DNA of 64,000 nucleotides from assembly GCF_030272615.1 (NCBI RefSeq), contig NC_081405.1, positions 154,149,113 to 154,213,112 on the forward strand, written 5' to 3'. The DNA comes from Cryptomeria japonica (Eukaryota > Streptophyta > Pinopsida > Cupressales > Cupressaceae). The notes beneath the pieces were generated by a model. The model saw only the letters and a program-made list of their open reading frames with translations. It had not been told where the DNA came from and ran no database searches. The position numbers and the translations under genes are program-made. How positions within the stretch are numbered: position 1 is the first letter of the stretch; the number at the start of each line of letters is the position of its first letter. Positions 1 through 11,200 of this stretch are shown piece by piece.

Positions 1-144
1 TCCCCTTGATTTCTTTCTTCATCTCCTGCAAAACAAACAAATGAGCATCAAACACACATGATATATACCTTCTATATAACCTCCTAATTTGATATAATTA
101 TGTGATTTTATGTGGTTTGCAGGTTTAATAAGAGCATTTAGAGA

Positions 145-1075
145 GAATTCGCCTTCATGAAGAAGCACTTGAAGCTGAGGTCGCTCTAAGGAAGGGGCAC
201 TTGAAGTTCGCTCTCACTTTGATGTACATAAGTTCGCTCTTACCTTGCTGCTCATGAAGTGATCTTTGAACTTGCTTTTAACCGTTCATTGATGAAAACA
301 TGTCAACTAACCTAAGGGAAGGCCTATAGAAGAATTTCGCTCTGGGAGTGGAACACATGAAGTTCGCTCCACAAGGTGAGCACATGAAGTAACCCTATAA
401 CTTACCCTTCATCATCTCAAATCCAAAATTGTTCTATCCTAAGCACGTTAAGACATCAAATCAGCTTAAGGAAATAATCTATTAGGAGTTTTGCATGTTA
501 CTTTGGGCAAATGAGACAAATTCGCTCATCTAACTGAATTTATGAAGTTCGCTCCCCTCTCTCAATTTACGAAGTTCGCTCTTGTGTGCTTGAAGGTGAA
601 GCTCTCTCCCCTCCCCTTGAAGATGAAGTTCGCTCCTATGGGCTTAAACATGAAGTTTGCTTTCAGCTCAAAATCGGATCGGCTCAAGGTAAATACTTTC
701 ACATTTTCCTTAGGCATATGAAAGAAATTCGCTCTCACTTGGGAATTCATGAAGTAAAATTCGCTCCACTACCTTTGCACATGAATTTCACTCTCCTATG
801 CCCAAACATGAAGTTCGCTCCTCTATGCCCAAACATGAAGTTTGCTCCTCTATGCCCAAACATGAAGTTCGCTTCGCTCTTCTATGCCCAAACATGAAGT
901 TCGCTCCTCTATGCTTAAACATCAAGTTGATTTCAAACAAACTTTTCCTTGAATCACTTCATTGTTTCATTGATTCAATCCTTAGGTTTTCAAACTTTCA
1001 TTCACAAAAACATGTCAAATTTACCTCATGAAGGCCTAAAAGGGAAATTCGCTCCTATCAACATTCTAACCCTTT
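145..1075. repeat. Interspersed GAAGTTCGCTC-type repeat cluster
   Basis: The core GAAGTTCGCTC, or variants such as AAATTCGCTC and GAAGTTTGCTC, recurs about 16 times, for example near 203, 229, 334, 360, 521, 543, 571, 627, 727, 811, 838, 865, 897 and 1047. From about 798 to 920 it becomes a true tandem array of 27-bp units in which CTCCTATGCCCAAACAT alternates with the core. Elsewhere the spacing is irregular (25-150 bp). The small ORFs here are products of the repeat and are not supported as genes. It could be a decayed minisatellite or the internal repeats of an unrecognised element. Confidence 0.75.
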
Positions 1076-1635
1076 ATGCTCACTTACACTCATTTTCCCA
1101 ACTTCACTAGGTCATAGCATGCTCAACATGAGGTCTTAGGATGAATTTTCATTCTGAGAGAGAGACTCATGAAGTTAATTGAAATTCGACACTTAGTGTT
1201 TGCTCATTCTCCTTCATTCCATTTCATTCAAGCTTGTTGAAACTAGGCTCATGGTACGTTCTAGGAACAATTTTGCTCTCAACTAGGGGCGTTTGAAGTG
1301 AATTTCACTCCTCAAGAGAGGCACTTGAAGTGGCCCTTACTAGCAATCTTTCTTCACTCCTTGGTTGAACTCATGATGGGCTTTACTTCTCATGTGATCT
1401 AGATGTTACTGAAGGCTAACAAACTCACTCATTCACTCACACAAGGCTATCCACCCGACTCCTGGCTTCTTGACCACCTATATCGCTCTAATGCAAAGGC
1501 TAATAGCTAAGGACTCAAACACTATCCTGGAAAGCAGAAAAAGAGTGGGGGTCCCCAATTGCAATGGGGTGATGCGTGATTACCTCACAACAAGACCCCA
1601 TCCCCGAGTACATTTGATTTTTTGAGGCATTAACA
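1076..1635. other. Intergenic, no gene recognised
   Basis: No credible reading frame. Scattered variants of the upstream motif (for example TGAAGTGAATTTCACTC near 1295) suggest the decayed array extends into the first part. Confidence 0.5.
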
Positions 1636-1639
1636 CCTC

Positions 1640-1900
1640 TTTTTGTCTTGTTCTTTTCCACTCCTCATCTCTTTGATCCCCTTATCCCTCCTCTCCTCTC
1701 TGCTTGCCTTTTTCCCTCCACTCCCTTCTACTCCTCGCCTTATCTCTCCTCTCCTCTCCGCTCGTCTTACTCCTCAGCTCCCTTCTGCTCCTTGCCTTTA
1801 TCCCTCCTCTCCTCTTTGCTCATCTTATACCTTTGCTCCCCTTATCTCCCTTTTCTCCTCTTTGATACTCACCTTGTTTATACCTCCATCCATCCTCCAT
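1640..1900 (+). repeat. Pyrimidine-rich tract with imperfect ~60-bp repeats
   Basis: The plus strand is almost purely C and T. Blocks of the type CTCCTCTCCTCTCTGCTTGCC and CTCCTTGCCTTTATCC recur at about 60-bp spacing. Overlapping ORFs in two frames come from the low-complexity composition and are not genes. Such tracts can adopt triplex (H-DNA) structure; that is inference here. Confidence 0.7.
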
Positions 1901-2985
1901 AGCATGTTGAGGCATCAGCACCTCCTACCTTGACAGCAAAGCAGGCCACCACTTGGCAATGTTGGCATTAACACCAAGCTGCGTCAGCAAATGCAGCGTA
2001 CAGGGGAGTGCATCGACTTGTGTGGGGCAGGTGCTGCAGGGCCAGCGTATTGTATGTTTCTTGATTGTGCTATGTCCTTCATCCATCTTCATCTGGCATT
2101 GATCCTACACCAGGCTGTTTGTGTACGGATTGACAATCTTGGCTGAGATTCAAACCATAGACCCACTATCAATAGTGGGTTGCAACTTGCCGTTGCACTG
2201 TGGAGTGAACCCCAACATTCGGTTTCCACCATTCAGTTAGTTCCACTTCACAATGCATGGCTGAGGTAAAATCCTGCCATAGGATGCAAGCCCAAGTCTG
2301 ATTTCCGACCTGCATTACATGAAACCCTTCAAATCCCACCAATGCAAGGTAAAACTGTTGAATTGCTGTCTAGGTCTGCTAAACATCCTTACAAATTGTT
2401 GAATGGGCCTGGAAATCTGCCAATCTTGAAATTGCAAAATTGTCGTCAAATTTGTAAAAAAGTTGAAAAGCTGATCAGAAAGTTGTAAATGCTGCTAGAA
2501 ATGTTGGAATGGGTTGACAATTTTTAAAAATTGCAATAGTGATCAAATAAAAAGGAGCCCTCAAAATTTGCTAATTGTAGGTATAAAATGCTGGGCAAAC
2601 CCCTAAATTCGCCAATGGGCAAAGCAGAGCAGACCTATGCTTGATTTAGAATGCACAAATACTTCTGATATCTGAGTTGCATTACACGACCCTCTCAAAA
2701 ACCTGAAATTATTTTAACCATGACCCTTTTGACCATTCATTAAACTTAATTAAAATTTAATTATATTTTAATTTTATTCGTTTATATTTTAATATTAAAT
2801 TTATTTTTCTTCTTTTGTATTTTAATTTTATAATATTATTACTTACAATTAAATCCTATTCAAAGATGGGGCATTACATGAAGTCAGCAAAGTAGTAGAA
2901 GACCTCTCCTCTCTGTTTATCCCAAACTGTCTCAAATCAAGTGTTTGAGTGCATTGTAGTGATCAATGGTAGAGTGCTTTGGCCT
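1901..2985. other. Intergenic; minus-strand LTR-type terminus at 2868-2878
   Basis: No gene seen. GGGGCATTACA at 2868-2878 reads TGTAATGCCCC on the minus strand. That resembles the TGTAATGTCCCC ends at 12753 and 24187, so part of this stretch may be a decayed minus-strand LTR. No matching opposite end was identified. Confidence 0.35.
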
Positions 2986-2990
2986 AAAGC

Positions 2991-3400
2991 TTGCTTGCCT
3001 TTTTGCCTCTTTCCCTCCTCTCCCTAGATACTAGTTCATCGTTCTATCATGCTCCCAAAAAGTTTTCCAAAGAGACGATTGATCATTATTCGTTCTATCA
3101 TGCTCCCAAAAAGTTTTCCAAAGAGACGATTGATCATTATTCGTTCTATCATGCTCCCAAAAAGTTTTCCAAAGAGATGATTGATCATTATTTTGCAGCA
3201 GTTTGAAGTGTTGTTGATATTGCCACTTTTGAGCAAGGGGATGACGACTCTAGTTGTCCAATTTGTTGGAAACCCATTTTGAATGACCCCATCAAATATG
3301 TATGTATTATATGTATTTTACTTGTAAGCCATCTATTTCTTGTGCTTTATGTAATGTCCACTTCCACTAAGTATCTAGAAGTGTCCTTTTTTAGCTTATT
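2991..3400 (+). pseudogene. Broken RING-finger-like fragment
   Basis: The plus-strand frame has three tandem copies of a 17-residue module (FYHAPKKFSKETIDHY-type), then an in-frame TGA. It continues in the same frame into a Cys-rich stretch with CPICWKPILNDP and further Cys residues. After a likely frameshift near 3320 more Cys pairs follow (CALC). CPIC followed by spaced Cys resembles the first half of a RING or zinc-binding domain, as in E3 ubiquitin ligases. The stop and frameshift argue that it is not functional. Identity beyond 'RING-like' is not claimed. Confidence 0.4.
3039..3191 (+). repeat. 51-bp tandem repeat, 3 copies
   Basis: Three near-identical 51-bp units start at 3039, 3090 and 3141 with the core CGTTCTATCATGCTCCC. 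The unit length is a multiple of three, so the reading frame is kept and a 17-residue peptide is triplicated. Only one or two substitutions (ACGATT to ATGATT in the third) separate the copies, which implies recent expansion. Confidence 0.9.
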
Positions 3401-4190
3401 TAATTCCCGTAGGCTAATTTTGGGCTTGTTTAGGGAATAATTGTTTAATAAAATTTTAAATAGTCCTAAGCTTCTTGGGATTATTTATATTAATCAATTG
3501 AAGCTGAGCCTTTGTTATTTTCATAAAGTGATTCTATTTTATGCCAATGGAAAATTTTAAAGTGGGTCACTTTTTGAGTGGGAAAATGGAATTAAATAAA
3601 AGAAAATAAAATAGTTCTCTCAAAGATGGATAAAAAGGAGTGGAGAGCCTAAAAGTAAATTATTCTTGACTTGTTATTTTCTTGGAGAGCTTTGAGAACT
3701 TGTACTTTCGGTTTAATAAACTCTTAAGACAAAAACCCTTGGGTTCTTCTTTGGTTGATTTGACGAAAACCAATTTCAGTCAACCTTGGTGGATTCATGC
3801 AGGATTCACAGGTGCATTTAATCGGAGAAATAAGGGATTTGTTTGTTGTTAGTTTTCTGTATGTCATCTACAAATTTATTGAAGTTTTGTTTGCAAAAAT
3901 AAATTTGTCAGTTTGTCTGTATTAGAGGTGAAAGATTGCAGGTAATTTAATAAAACTTTTCAATTGTTTTGCTATTCATCTCATGAATAAATTCTATCAT
4001 AGCCTTTGTAAGTAAAAAAGGAGCCATAGAAGTTTGTGGGACTCCTCATGCTAGATGCCACATCCATTAATCTGCCTTACACATTCCAAGTTTATTGACA
4101 AGAGGTTGAAGCTTTTAGTTGGAGGCTTAAAGCTTATGAAAGTGCATACATAGCCATAGTGGTATCAATAAAGTCAAACATTTCATAAAA
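3350..4190. other. AT-rich LTR-like sequence
   Basis: It begins with TGTAATGTCC at 3350, the terminus type seen at 12753 and 24187. It then follows the general layout of those blocks: AT-rich sequence with TTAATAAAATTTTAA runs, AAGTGGGTCACTT, and a GC-richer part with TTGGTTGATTTGACG. No PBS or partner LTR is evident, so it may be a solo or truncated LTR. Confidence 0.3.
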
Positions 4191-4221
4191 AGTATCATTT
4201 ATACCTTTAGAAGCTTGCTTA

Positions 4222-4515
4222 ACCTCTTAAGTCATTTCCTATGCTAATCCTTGCACTTTAAGGAGTTCTGTACAAGTGTCTGGGCCTAACAAGGATGATG
4301 TGGCATATTTTGGAGGTAAATGGAATAGCCAAACTTCATCACTGCAGTCATTGGTCAATAAAATCTCCCTAGGTGCAGCCTTTGAGTGATTATCCAAGTC
4401 AGCGCAGCCAACAAATAGGAGCAGCCACTTACTTAAGCTGCCTACCCTTTTAGGAGGCGCCATACCTTTCCTTGTGCAGCTGTACAGCTTGAGGGACAGC
4501 GAGGAACCATTTTTA
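4222..4515 (+). pseudogene. Coding-like fragment A of an unrecognised protein
   Basis: This plus-strand frame is too broken to count as a long ORF but reads like protein: GPNKDDVAYFGGKWNSQTSS, then SLVNKISLGAAFE, one TGA (CGA would give Arg), then LLKLPTLLGGAIPFLVQLYS and LRDSEEPF before a stop. The leucine-rich amphipathic segments suggest helical (HEAT/ARM-like) repeats. It may belong to the same gene as the fragment at 5120-5367. It could be a decayed exon or gene piece carried here by a transposon. The family is not recognised. Confidence 0.3.
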
Positions 4516-5119
4516 TCGTAGTTTTGAATTGTCAATGGTCCAGGTCAGCATTTTGTAATAAGCTTATTGAGAATTATTTGATGATATCTTGTTGTAAATT
4601 TTTTGGGAATATCATTTTGTAACATGAATATGCAAAATTCTAAAATAATGCCTTGGTGATAATTTTATGCCAATGCCATGATTTTTGTTTGAAATAAGTT
4701 GGTATGATTATGAATATTTGAAATTCGATGCTCTGTTGATTATTTAAAAATATCCTTGCATACTAGTGGTAAAACAAACTTAGACCAGCTGTCACAAGTT
4801 GTTTGACGAAATGCCTGTCAAGCTTGATTTATGAAAATTGCAAGTTTTTTTAAAAAAATCTTGGTAGGGGACATAACTTTTTAACAACTGCAAACTTTTT
4901 AGTTCGTTCTTTGATGTCTTTTGTAGACAAGAGTTTAGCCCATGAATTAATTACTGGAGGGATGTCTTTATCTTAGATTCTCTCATACAACTGTTTTGCA
5001 TATTCTAACCATTGCAAATCTGTGATGTTCTTCTCTTTAGTTGTTTTTTTGTTGCAATTCTTTCCAGAAGCATCTTGGGTTGTGTCTCCGAAGAAAAATT
5101 AACTCTTTTCTTCTTGTTT

Positions 5120-5367
5120 GCATATAGTCCTCTTTGCAAAAATGACAAAGCTGTAGGGCATCCTTTATTGATTCACGTTCTGCAATGGCTTGCTGTGTAC
5201 AGACCATGCTACGCTGTCTAGAAAAATGTGATAAGGCAGTGCCATTATCCCCAAAGCTTCTCCTTCCACTTCTCTGTTCAATGCTTGCTGATGAGTATGT
5301 GCATGCAAATGAGGAAGTTTTGAGCCTATGTTATTTAAACCTCTTTAGAGATTTTTTTGGACTATGA
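5120..5367 (+). pseudogene. Coding-like fragment B of an unrecognised protein
   Basis: A pyrimidine stretch ending TTTGCATATAG at about 5128 looks like a splice acceptor. One frame then reads NDKAVGHPLLIHVLQWLAVY. Past about 5200 another frame continues TMLRCLEKCDKAVPLSPKLL, LLPLLCSMLADEYVHANEEV and LSLCYLNLFRDFF before a stop. Two abutting frames with protein-like, Leu-rich composition suggest a frameshifted exon of a helical-repeat protein. Intact function is unlikely, although a real exon in the second frame cannot be excluded. The family is not recognised. Confidence 0.35.
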
Positions 5368-6419
5368 AGTTATGGATTTTGAACAGTTGTTTTTGCTTAT
5401 TAAATATTAGCCACATATGAAGGTATGCAATTATTTTAGTTCTTTTGTTTATTAAATGTATGTTATGTGGTTATCCTTTTTTTTAGGTTGAAGTATTTAT
5501 GATTTTTAATTTTTAATTTTTTATATGTTTTTGATATATATGGACCCAAAATGAACCCCATTTTTTTTTTTGCTCAATCCACAAACCAAATCCATGAACT
5601 TGAACCGGGATCTGAACTAGAACCGGCAACTTAGGATCACAGTGTACTAGTGCACAAGTTCATTTTTAGTGGTTTAAAGTATGGACATTAAAATTGCTTA
5701 GAAGAATAGAGTCAGCTAAGGAGCACTTTCAAATATTTGATAGTGAACAAGATACATGTCACTGGCAATGTGGATCACAAATGAAGGGGTTGGATGTAAG
5801 TAACATGCTGCAGTGAAGGTGTCCCAAAGATGCAGGACCCACAGACCTGAAACCATCTGTACCTGGAGTGCTAATGCAAATAATTTATGAGGCAGCTTGA
5901 TGGTCTGGGTAAAGCATTAACTCTCCACATACTATTGTAATTGTGATCATAAAAACATACAGAGTTGATGCTACTCAATGGGACACAGTTGAATCCATTC
6001 AGCACCAGCCTTGCACGTGATGCAAATACTTGATAACACCCAGATGTTTAGGAAAGTTGTTCTTGTTTCAGTACTAGTTCTTCCTTGTTTGCTTAGATGT
6101 AACTTGCATAACCATAAATGTGTATTATATTGTTTCAGTACTGGTTCTATCAATTATCATCACTTTTGCATTCATTTTTACAAATTTGTATAGAACTTGT
6201 CATATAATTCATATTCTCCATTAGAATTCTATATACTGTATAGGTGGATGTATGGTTATTCTGTATTTTTAGTTTCATTACTTATTGGTAAACACAACAA
6301 TTTTTACCCACCATTTGCTCTTTTATTACAAATGTCAATGTAACAAAGATACATATTGGGTGCATTCTCATCTACATAACTGACTATAACAAAAGGTAGA
6401 TATCAGGATGTATCTAAAA

Positions 6420-6700
6420 TGCAAATAGGATTAGGATAAATAAAAAAGATAAAAGCAAAATTCAAAGGCTATCTAAAGGTATCTGTAAAGCAAAAAGATA
6501 AAATCAAAATTCAAAGGCTATATAAAGGAATCTATGAGTACAAGAGTTTGCATTTACAATCAGTTTCTTCATGTAAGTATAAGTTTTTATAAGTTTAAAA
6601 AATAGATTATTAAAGGAATATGCAAGTACAAGAGTTTGCATTTACAATCAGTTTCTTCATGTAGCTATAAGTTCTTATAAGTTTAAAATATGGATTAGAT
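6420..6700 (+). repeat. Local duplications in non-coding DNA
   Basis: AAATTCAAAGGCTAT occurs at about 6459 and 6508. A longer block beginning GAGTACAAGAGTTTGCATTT near 6536 is repeated near 6624 after roughly 88 bp, with CAATCAGTTTCTTCATGTA in both copies. A diverged third resemblance lies near 6840-6900. No coding role is seen. Confidence 0.7.
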
Positions 6701-7466
6701 TTTTGATGCTGAGCTATTAGGAGGAACCTAAAATGCACAAGTTGCTTGCATAACATGCACATTTAAGTTTCTAAATACATATTATCCATTATCCAACAAA
6801 GGGAAAATGAATGAGGATAAAGCAAAAAGAAGGAAGGAAAATCAAAGGCTATTGAAAGACATCTATCTGTAGAAGCATTTACATTGGCAATCACTCTTCA
6901 TGTAACGATGACTTCTTAGCAGATTTGAGAATGAATAGATTTTCAGTTTTGAGTGATAAACAACTACACTAAGATCTAAAGAATGGTCTAGCTAGGTAAG
7001 CTTTAGCAAAATTGTATGGCCTTTCTTATGGATAAGTAAGATACATAGACATGAAGAAACTTCCAACTTGCGTTTCTTGAAAGCATGTATCGTTTCTAAA
7101 ACTAAGATGTCAAAGAATCATCTCAGGAACTTCTCTTTACTTTATCTATATATGCCTCCAGCAAGGTGGTATGTGCTGAGGAGTTTGTTGTCAGTCCTTG
7201 GGCCTCAACCAACAACCTTCTTTCATGAGCAGTAAGTCTCTAACAAACTGTTTGCCACTGCCACTTAGCTTAGCTCCTGTCTTGACTGACCAATGCTATT
7301 GCTATCTATTAATTAGGAATATGCTAGATACTGCATCTTAATTCGGGTAATGTTCTCCTGTGGATGTGATCTCTGATAAACTGTGTTATAAAGTATAACA
7401 AATCTGTATAATAACTGAAAATTTTCTCTGTCACTCATGATTATTATGGGAAGGAATTCCTTATTT

Positions 7467-7570
7467 TCTTGGAATTAATATGTAAACTTTTATGTATTGT
7501 GACAAGGATTTCTTCAGACAGGAATTAATATGTAAACTTTTATCTATGGTGACAAGGATTTCTTCAGGTA
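7467..7570 (+). repeat. ~51-bp tandem duplication
   Basis: GGAATTAATATGTAAACTTT followed by GTGACAAGGATTTCTTCAG occurs twice in direct succession with few differences. Confidence 0.85.
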
Positions 7571-8100
7571 GTCAGTCTAGTCTGGTGTAAGTTTTATGTA
7601 TTAACAACACTCAGTTTGATCAACTCATAACCAAATTACATCCTTACCACACCCACAATTTTTTTGATTGGAAGGCTGTATATTTCTTTTATAACTTAAA
7701 AGAGATGCTGGACTAGACTGTCCAATTATAAAGTACTAACGATTCTTTAACTTATCTGGGCTATAGAGTGTCCTTTTGTCTTGCTAGCATCTGGCAGTTG
7801 TTTGAGTTGGTAGAGAGTGCTTTTTGATTCAACGCATGATGCAAAAAGACAGTCTTGAATCCAAAGCACTCTCAGCTAACTTCATGGACCGTGGAAAACT
7901 CACGCATACAGTTGTTTGAGCTGTCAAATTATATAAAATGATTTGTTACCCAGTTCATTGTTATGATGGATAAGTTAAGTATCTTTTCTGTCTGTTTCTT
8001 GGAGTGTTTTGGGTAGTGGTCATTTTGTCTATTTATCACATTGGCTTTCAAGGGTTGGATGATTCTCTTTTTGATGTATCTAATAATTATTAATGGACAG

Positions 8101-8242
8101 AATGTCAATGACAATGACGTACGTAATATTGTGCTCACTTACCTGATGCACAATTGTTTCAAAGAGACTGCAGAAACATTCATCTCTTGCACTGGGATGA
8201 AACAGCCAGCCAACTGCCCCTTTGACATTGACAGGAGAAAAC
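8101..8242 (+). CDS. LisH/CTLH gene, first identified exon (LisH segment)
   Basis: The acceptor is TTAATGGACAG before 8101 and the donor is GTAAGTG after 8242. It encodes the LisH-like helix pair starting [20 protein letters not shown] and ends with one base of a Pro codon. The ATG at 8041 upstream belongs to intron sequence and is not taken as the start. Confidence 0.85.
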
Positions 8243-11200
8243 GTAAGTGTTACTGATAGGTTGTGAAATTCCCATACTCTGCTGTTAATTATAGAACTTT
8301 GTATAGTTTTATACTGATTTCTGCAAGCATTGGTGGCAAAATGTAAAACAATTATTTGTGATGTGTTTGGATTTCCATTTTAGTTAATTGAGTCTAATAG
8401 TTCTTTGATTTATTTTGATGATTCCTTCTGTTCTATTTCAGCAATTTACAATTTTGCTTTGGATGGAAATGCTTTGAAGGCCATAGAACTTACAAACCAG
8501 CTTGCACCTGATCTGCTCGAGAACAATAAGGACTTACATTTTGATCTTTTGAGTCTTCATTATGTTGAGTTTGTCCGCATGAGAAAGTGGTATGTGAAAT
8601 GTGTTTTGAATACACTTCAATTTAGATTTTTCTGAACCATAACAAGAGTCAAGATACAGGGTAACATTTATTTTACTAGCTAGAAAAATAAGTATCCATA
8701 TAATAATTAAAATCAACTTTTGCCCTAACTGATTATAGCAATCTTTCCTTCCCATATCTAGACTACTTTGATACATCAGTGGGGTACTGAATGTGAATGA
8801 ACCTACCATCTGAGAATATAAGCAATTTTGTTTATTTCAATAACAGCTCAGATGCGTTGGAGTTTGCTCAGGCTGAATTGACACCATTTGGAAAGCAGGA
8901 TAAATATGTTGGGAAATTAGAAGTAAGTATTTGTTTCATTTCATTCATAACTGTGTTTAATCCCTAGCAGTAAGTGCAAAAAACCATTTATTGTGCTGTA
9001 CTAGTCACATTAAAATATGCTCATGGGCATCAGCTATATCTGTTTGTTACTATCAAAAACAGGGAAATTTAAAAAATTAGGGTTTCTTTAAAAAGATTTA
9101 AAAGCAGGGTTATGAATTTTACATATAAACAATGTCAGACAATTGAACATACGATTTAGGTTGGTTATGAATTTTATAGCATTAGGTTGGTTATTATTTC
9201 TTTGTTCTTTAGTTTGCCCTGCCTGCTTAATGCTTCTAGAGGCCTCACAAGTTGGATCAAGAGGCTGCAAAGGCACTTAACAACGCCATTTTATGGAACC
9301 ACCATGATTGTTGAGTGATGATGTGTGGGAGGCATTACCAGAGGCAGAAATAAATAATAAAACATCTCAGTGCATTCACATGTAGTTGCTTGGATTTTTT
9401 GGCATAGAAGAGTTTTGATTTAAGAAACAAGGGATGAAAAATTTCTTTGATGATATTTCATATATTAACAGACCTACATCATAGTGGTACTGTTGAAATT
9501 GTTTAACTAGCTCATACTTTAGAGCACAAGTAGTTGTTGCTTACTTCTTAGCTAGCGTATTTGTCCTAGTTTTGCAGGATTGCATGGCACTTCTAGCTTA
9601 TGAGGAGCCTGAGAAGTCACCCATGTTTCATCTCTTAAGCATGGAATATCGCCAAAATGTTGCTGATTCACTGAATCGAGCAATCTTGGGTTAGTTTACT
9701 TATTTTGGCTTTAGTTACTAAGTTTCTATTCTTAATCTCTCATGTTGAGGATGTAAGATGTAATATCACTTTCTCTTGTGGCTTTATTTTGGATAAGTTA
9801 TTGAACCACCCATGGAAAAACAGAAGTATGTTCATGTATCTCTTCTGATATGTTGCTTTTGATTATGGCAGCACATGCCAATCTTCCTAGCTACACATCT
9901 TTGGAAAGGCTTGTCCAACAAACCACAGTTGTGAGACAGTGGTTACATCAAGAACTTGGTAAGGTAAGATATTCGCTTCATCAAGATCTTGGAAAGTAGA
10001 CATTGTAGTTTCGGTTTTTGTGTCTGGTAGCTTTTCCACATAATTGGATCCTTAGAAGCCCAAATCTTTATTGACTTCTCTGCATCTTTCTAGTATCACA
10101 TATTTTTACTTTTAGGCTTTATTAACAGGGATGTAAATTACTGTAAATAACTGTAAAATATATGCCAACCGTCTTTTCAGTACAGAGTTGAATGGGTTGC
10201 TTGTCTGCAGATTGAGTACTTGATTGTTTGCTAGTGCACTACTTGACAATTTACTTGTGCAGTAATTGATAATTTGCTTATGTGCTTTCCGAGTTACTGT
10301 TTGTTCTAGATGCAAACGAGTCTATTAGTATTTATTTTTTAAAGAGTCTGCGATGAATTACAGTACATTCCAATATTAGTTTGTTTTACTTTTCTACCAT
10401 CAGAATTCCAGAGTTTATGATTTTGTGTGCCATTCCATTATTGTTCTGATTACTTTGTCCGTGCATGCATTTTGCATCGCACAACTACTTGGATGTTAGA
10501 GTTTGGGCTCATGCCGCTTCTTGGGAAACTGCATGCTAGCTAATACTAGCCTCTAGGCCATTTTCATTAAACATAAATTGCAGTTCATGGATAGGAACTA
10601 CCATTTGTTTTCAGCATGAACGTATTTTATCAGTGTTCCACGGGGACGCTTCCCCCCCCTTTTTGGGCGCGTCCCCCCGTCAGAAACGTCTCGGGGACGG
10701 GGGATGGGGACGCGACGTCCCCCACCGTGCCGCCACCGCCACCTAAGGGCCGCCGAGACGCGGAGATGTCTCCGCGCCTCCCAGGGAGACGTGGAGACGT
10801 CTCCTTGGGAGACGTCTTGGCGTCTCCCAGAGAGACATGGATACGCCTCCATGTCTCCTTGGGAGACGTTTGGGCATCTCCCCGTCCTTTGAGAGACGTG
10901 CAAACGTCTCTCCAGGGATGGGGAGACGCCCAGATGTCTCCTATCTCCCCCACGTATATGCAATGTTTAAAATTAAAATTTAAAAAAAAGTGACTTTTTA
11001 AGTTTTTTGAGGGTTAAGGGGTAACTCTAATTGGACATGGACCAGTAGAAAAATAACACCCAACGCCTTTAGAAGATAATAAAAGTATTTTTTGCCTCGC
11101 GGGGCGCTGCCCCTCAACCCCGCCCTGTATCGCGACAGGGAACGCGCAAGGGGCGCTGCCCCCAAACCCCCGTTGAAAAATATAGGGGGAAACCACGCCG

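Larger units (their letters stand above)
5400..8100. other. Non-coding stretch upstream of the LisH/CTLH exons
   Basis: No convincing exon was found. It is probably intergenic DNA and/or the first intron of the gene whose exons begin at 8101. It contains two local duplications, listed separately. The start-codon exon of that gene should lie here or further upstream but could not be identified. Confidence 0.4.

Noticed and set aside
798-920. Possible CRISPR-like array (27-bp units)
   Set aside because: Contiguous tandem units without unique spacers, in plant nuclear DNA.
1643-1933. Two Ser/Leu/Pro-rich ORFs
   Set aside because: Translation of a pyrimidine tract in two frames.
8041-8100. ATG at 8041 as the start of the LisH/CTLH protein
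   Set aside because: The residues before 8101 are hydrophobic and unlike the family, and a good splice acceptor precedes 8101; the start exon is probably upstream.
10598-10993. Overlapping ORFs of 60-125 codons on both strands
   Set aside because: They lie in the GC-rich repeat array of the hAT-like element; the absence of stops in all frames comes from composition.
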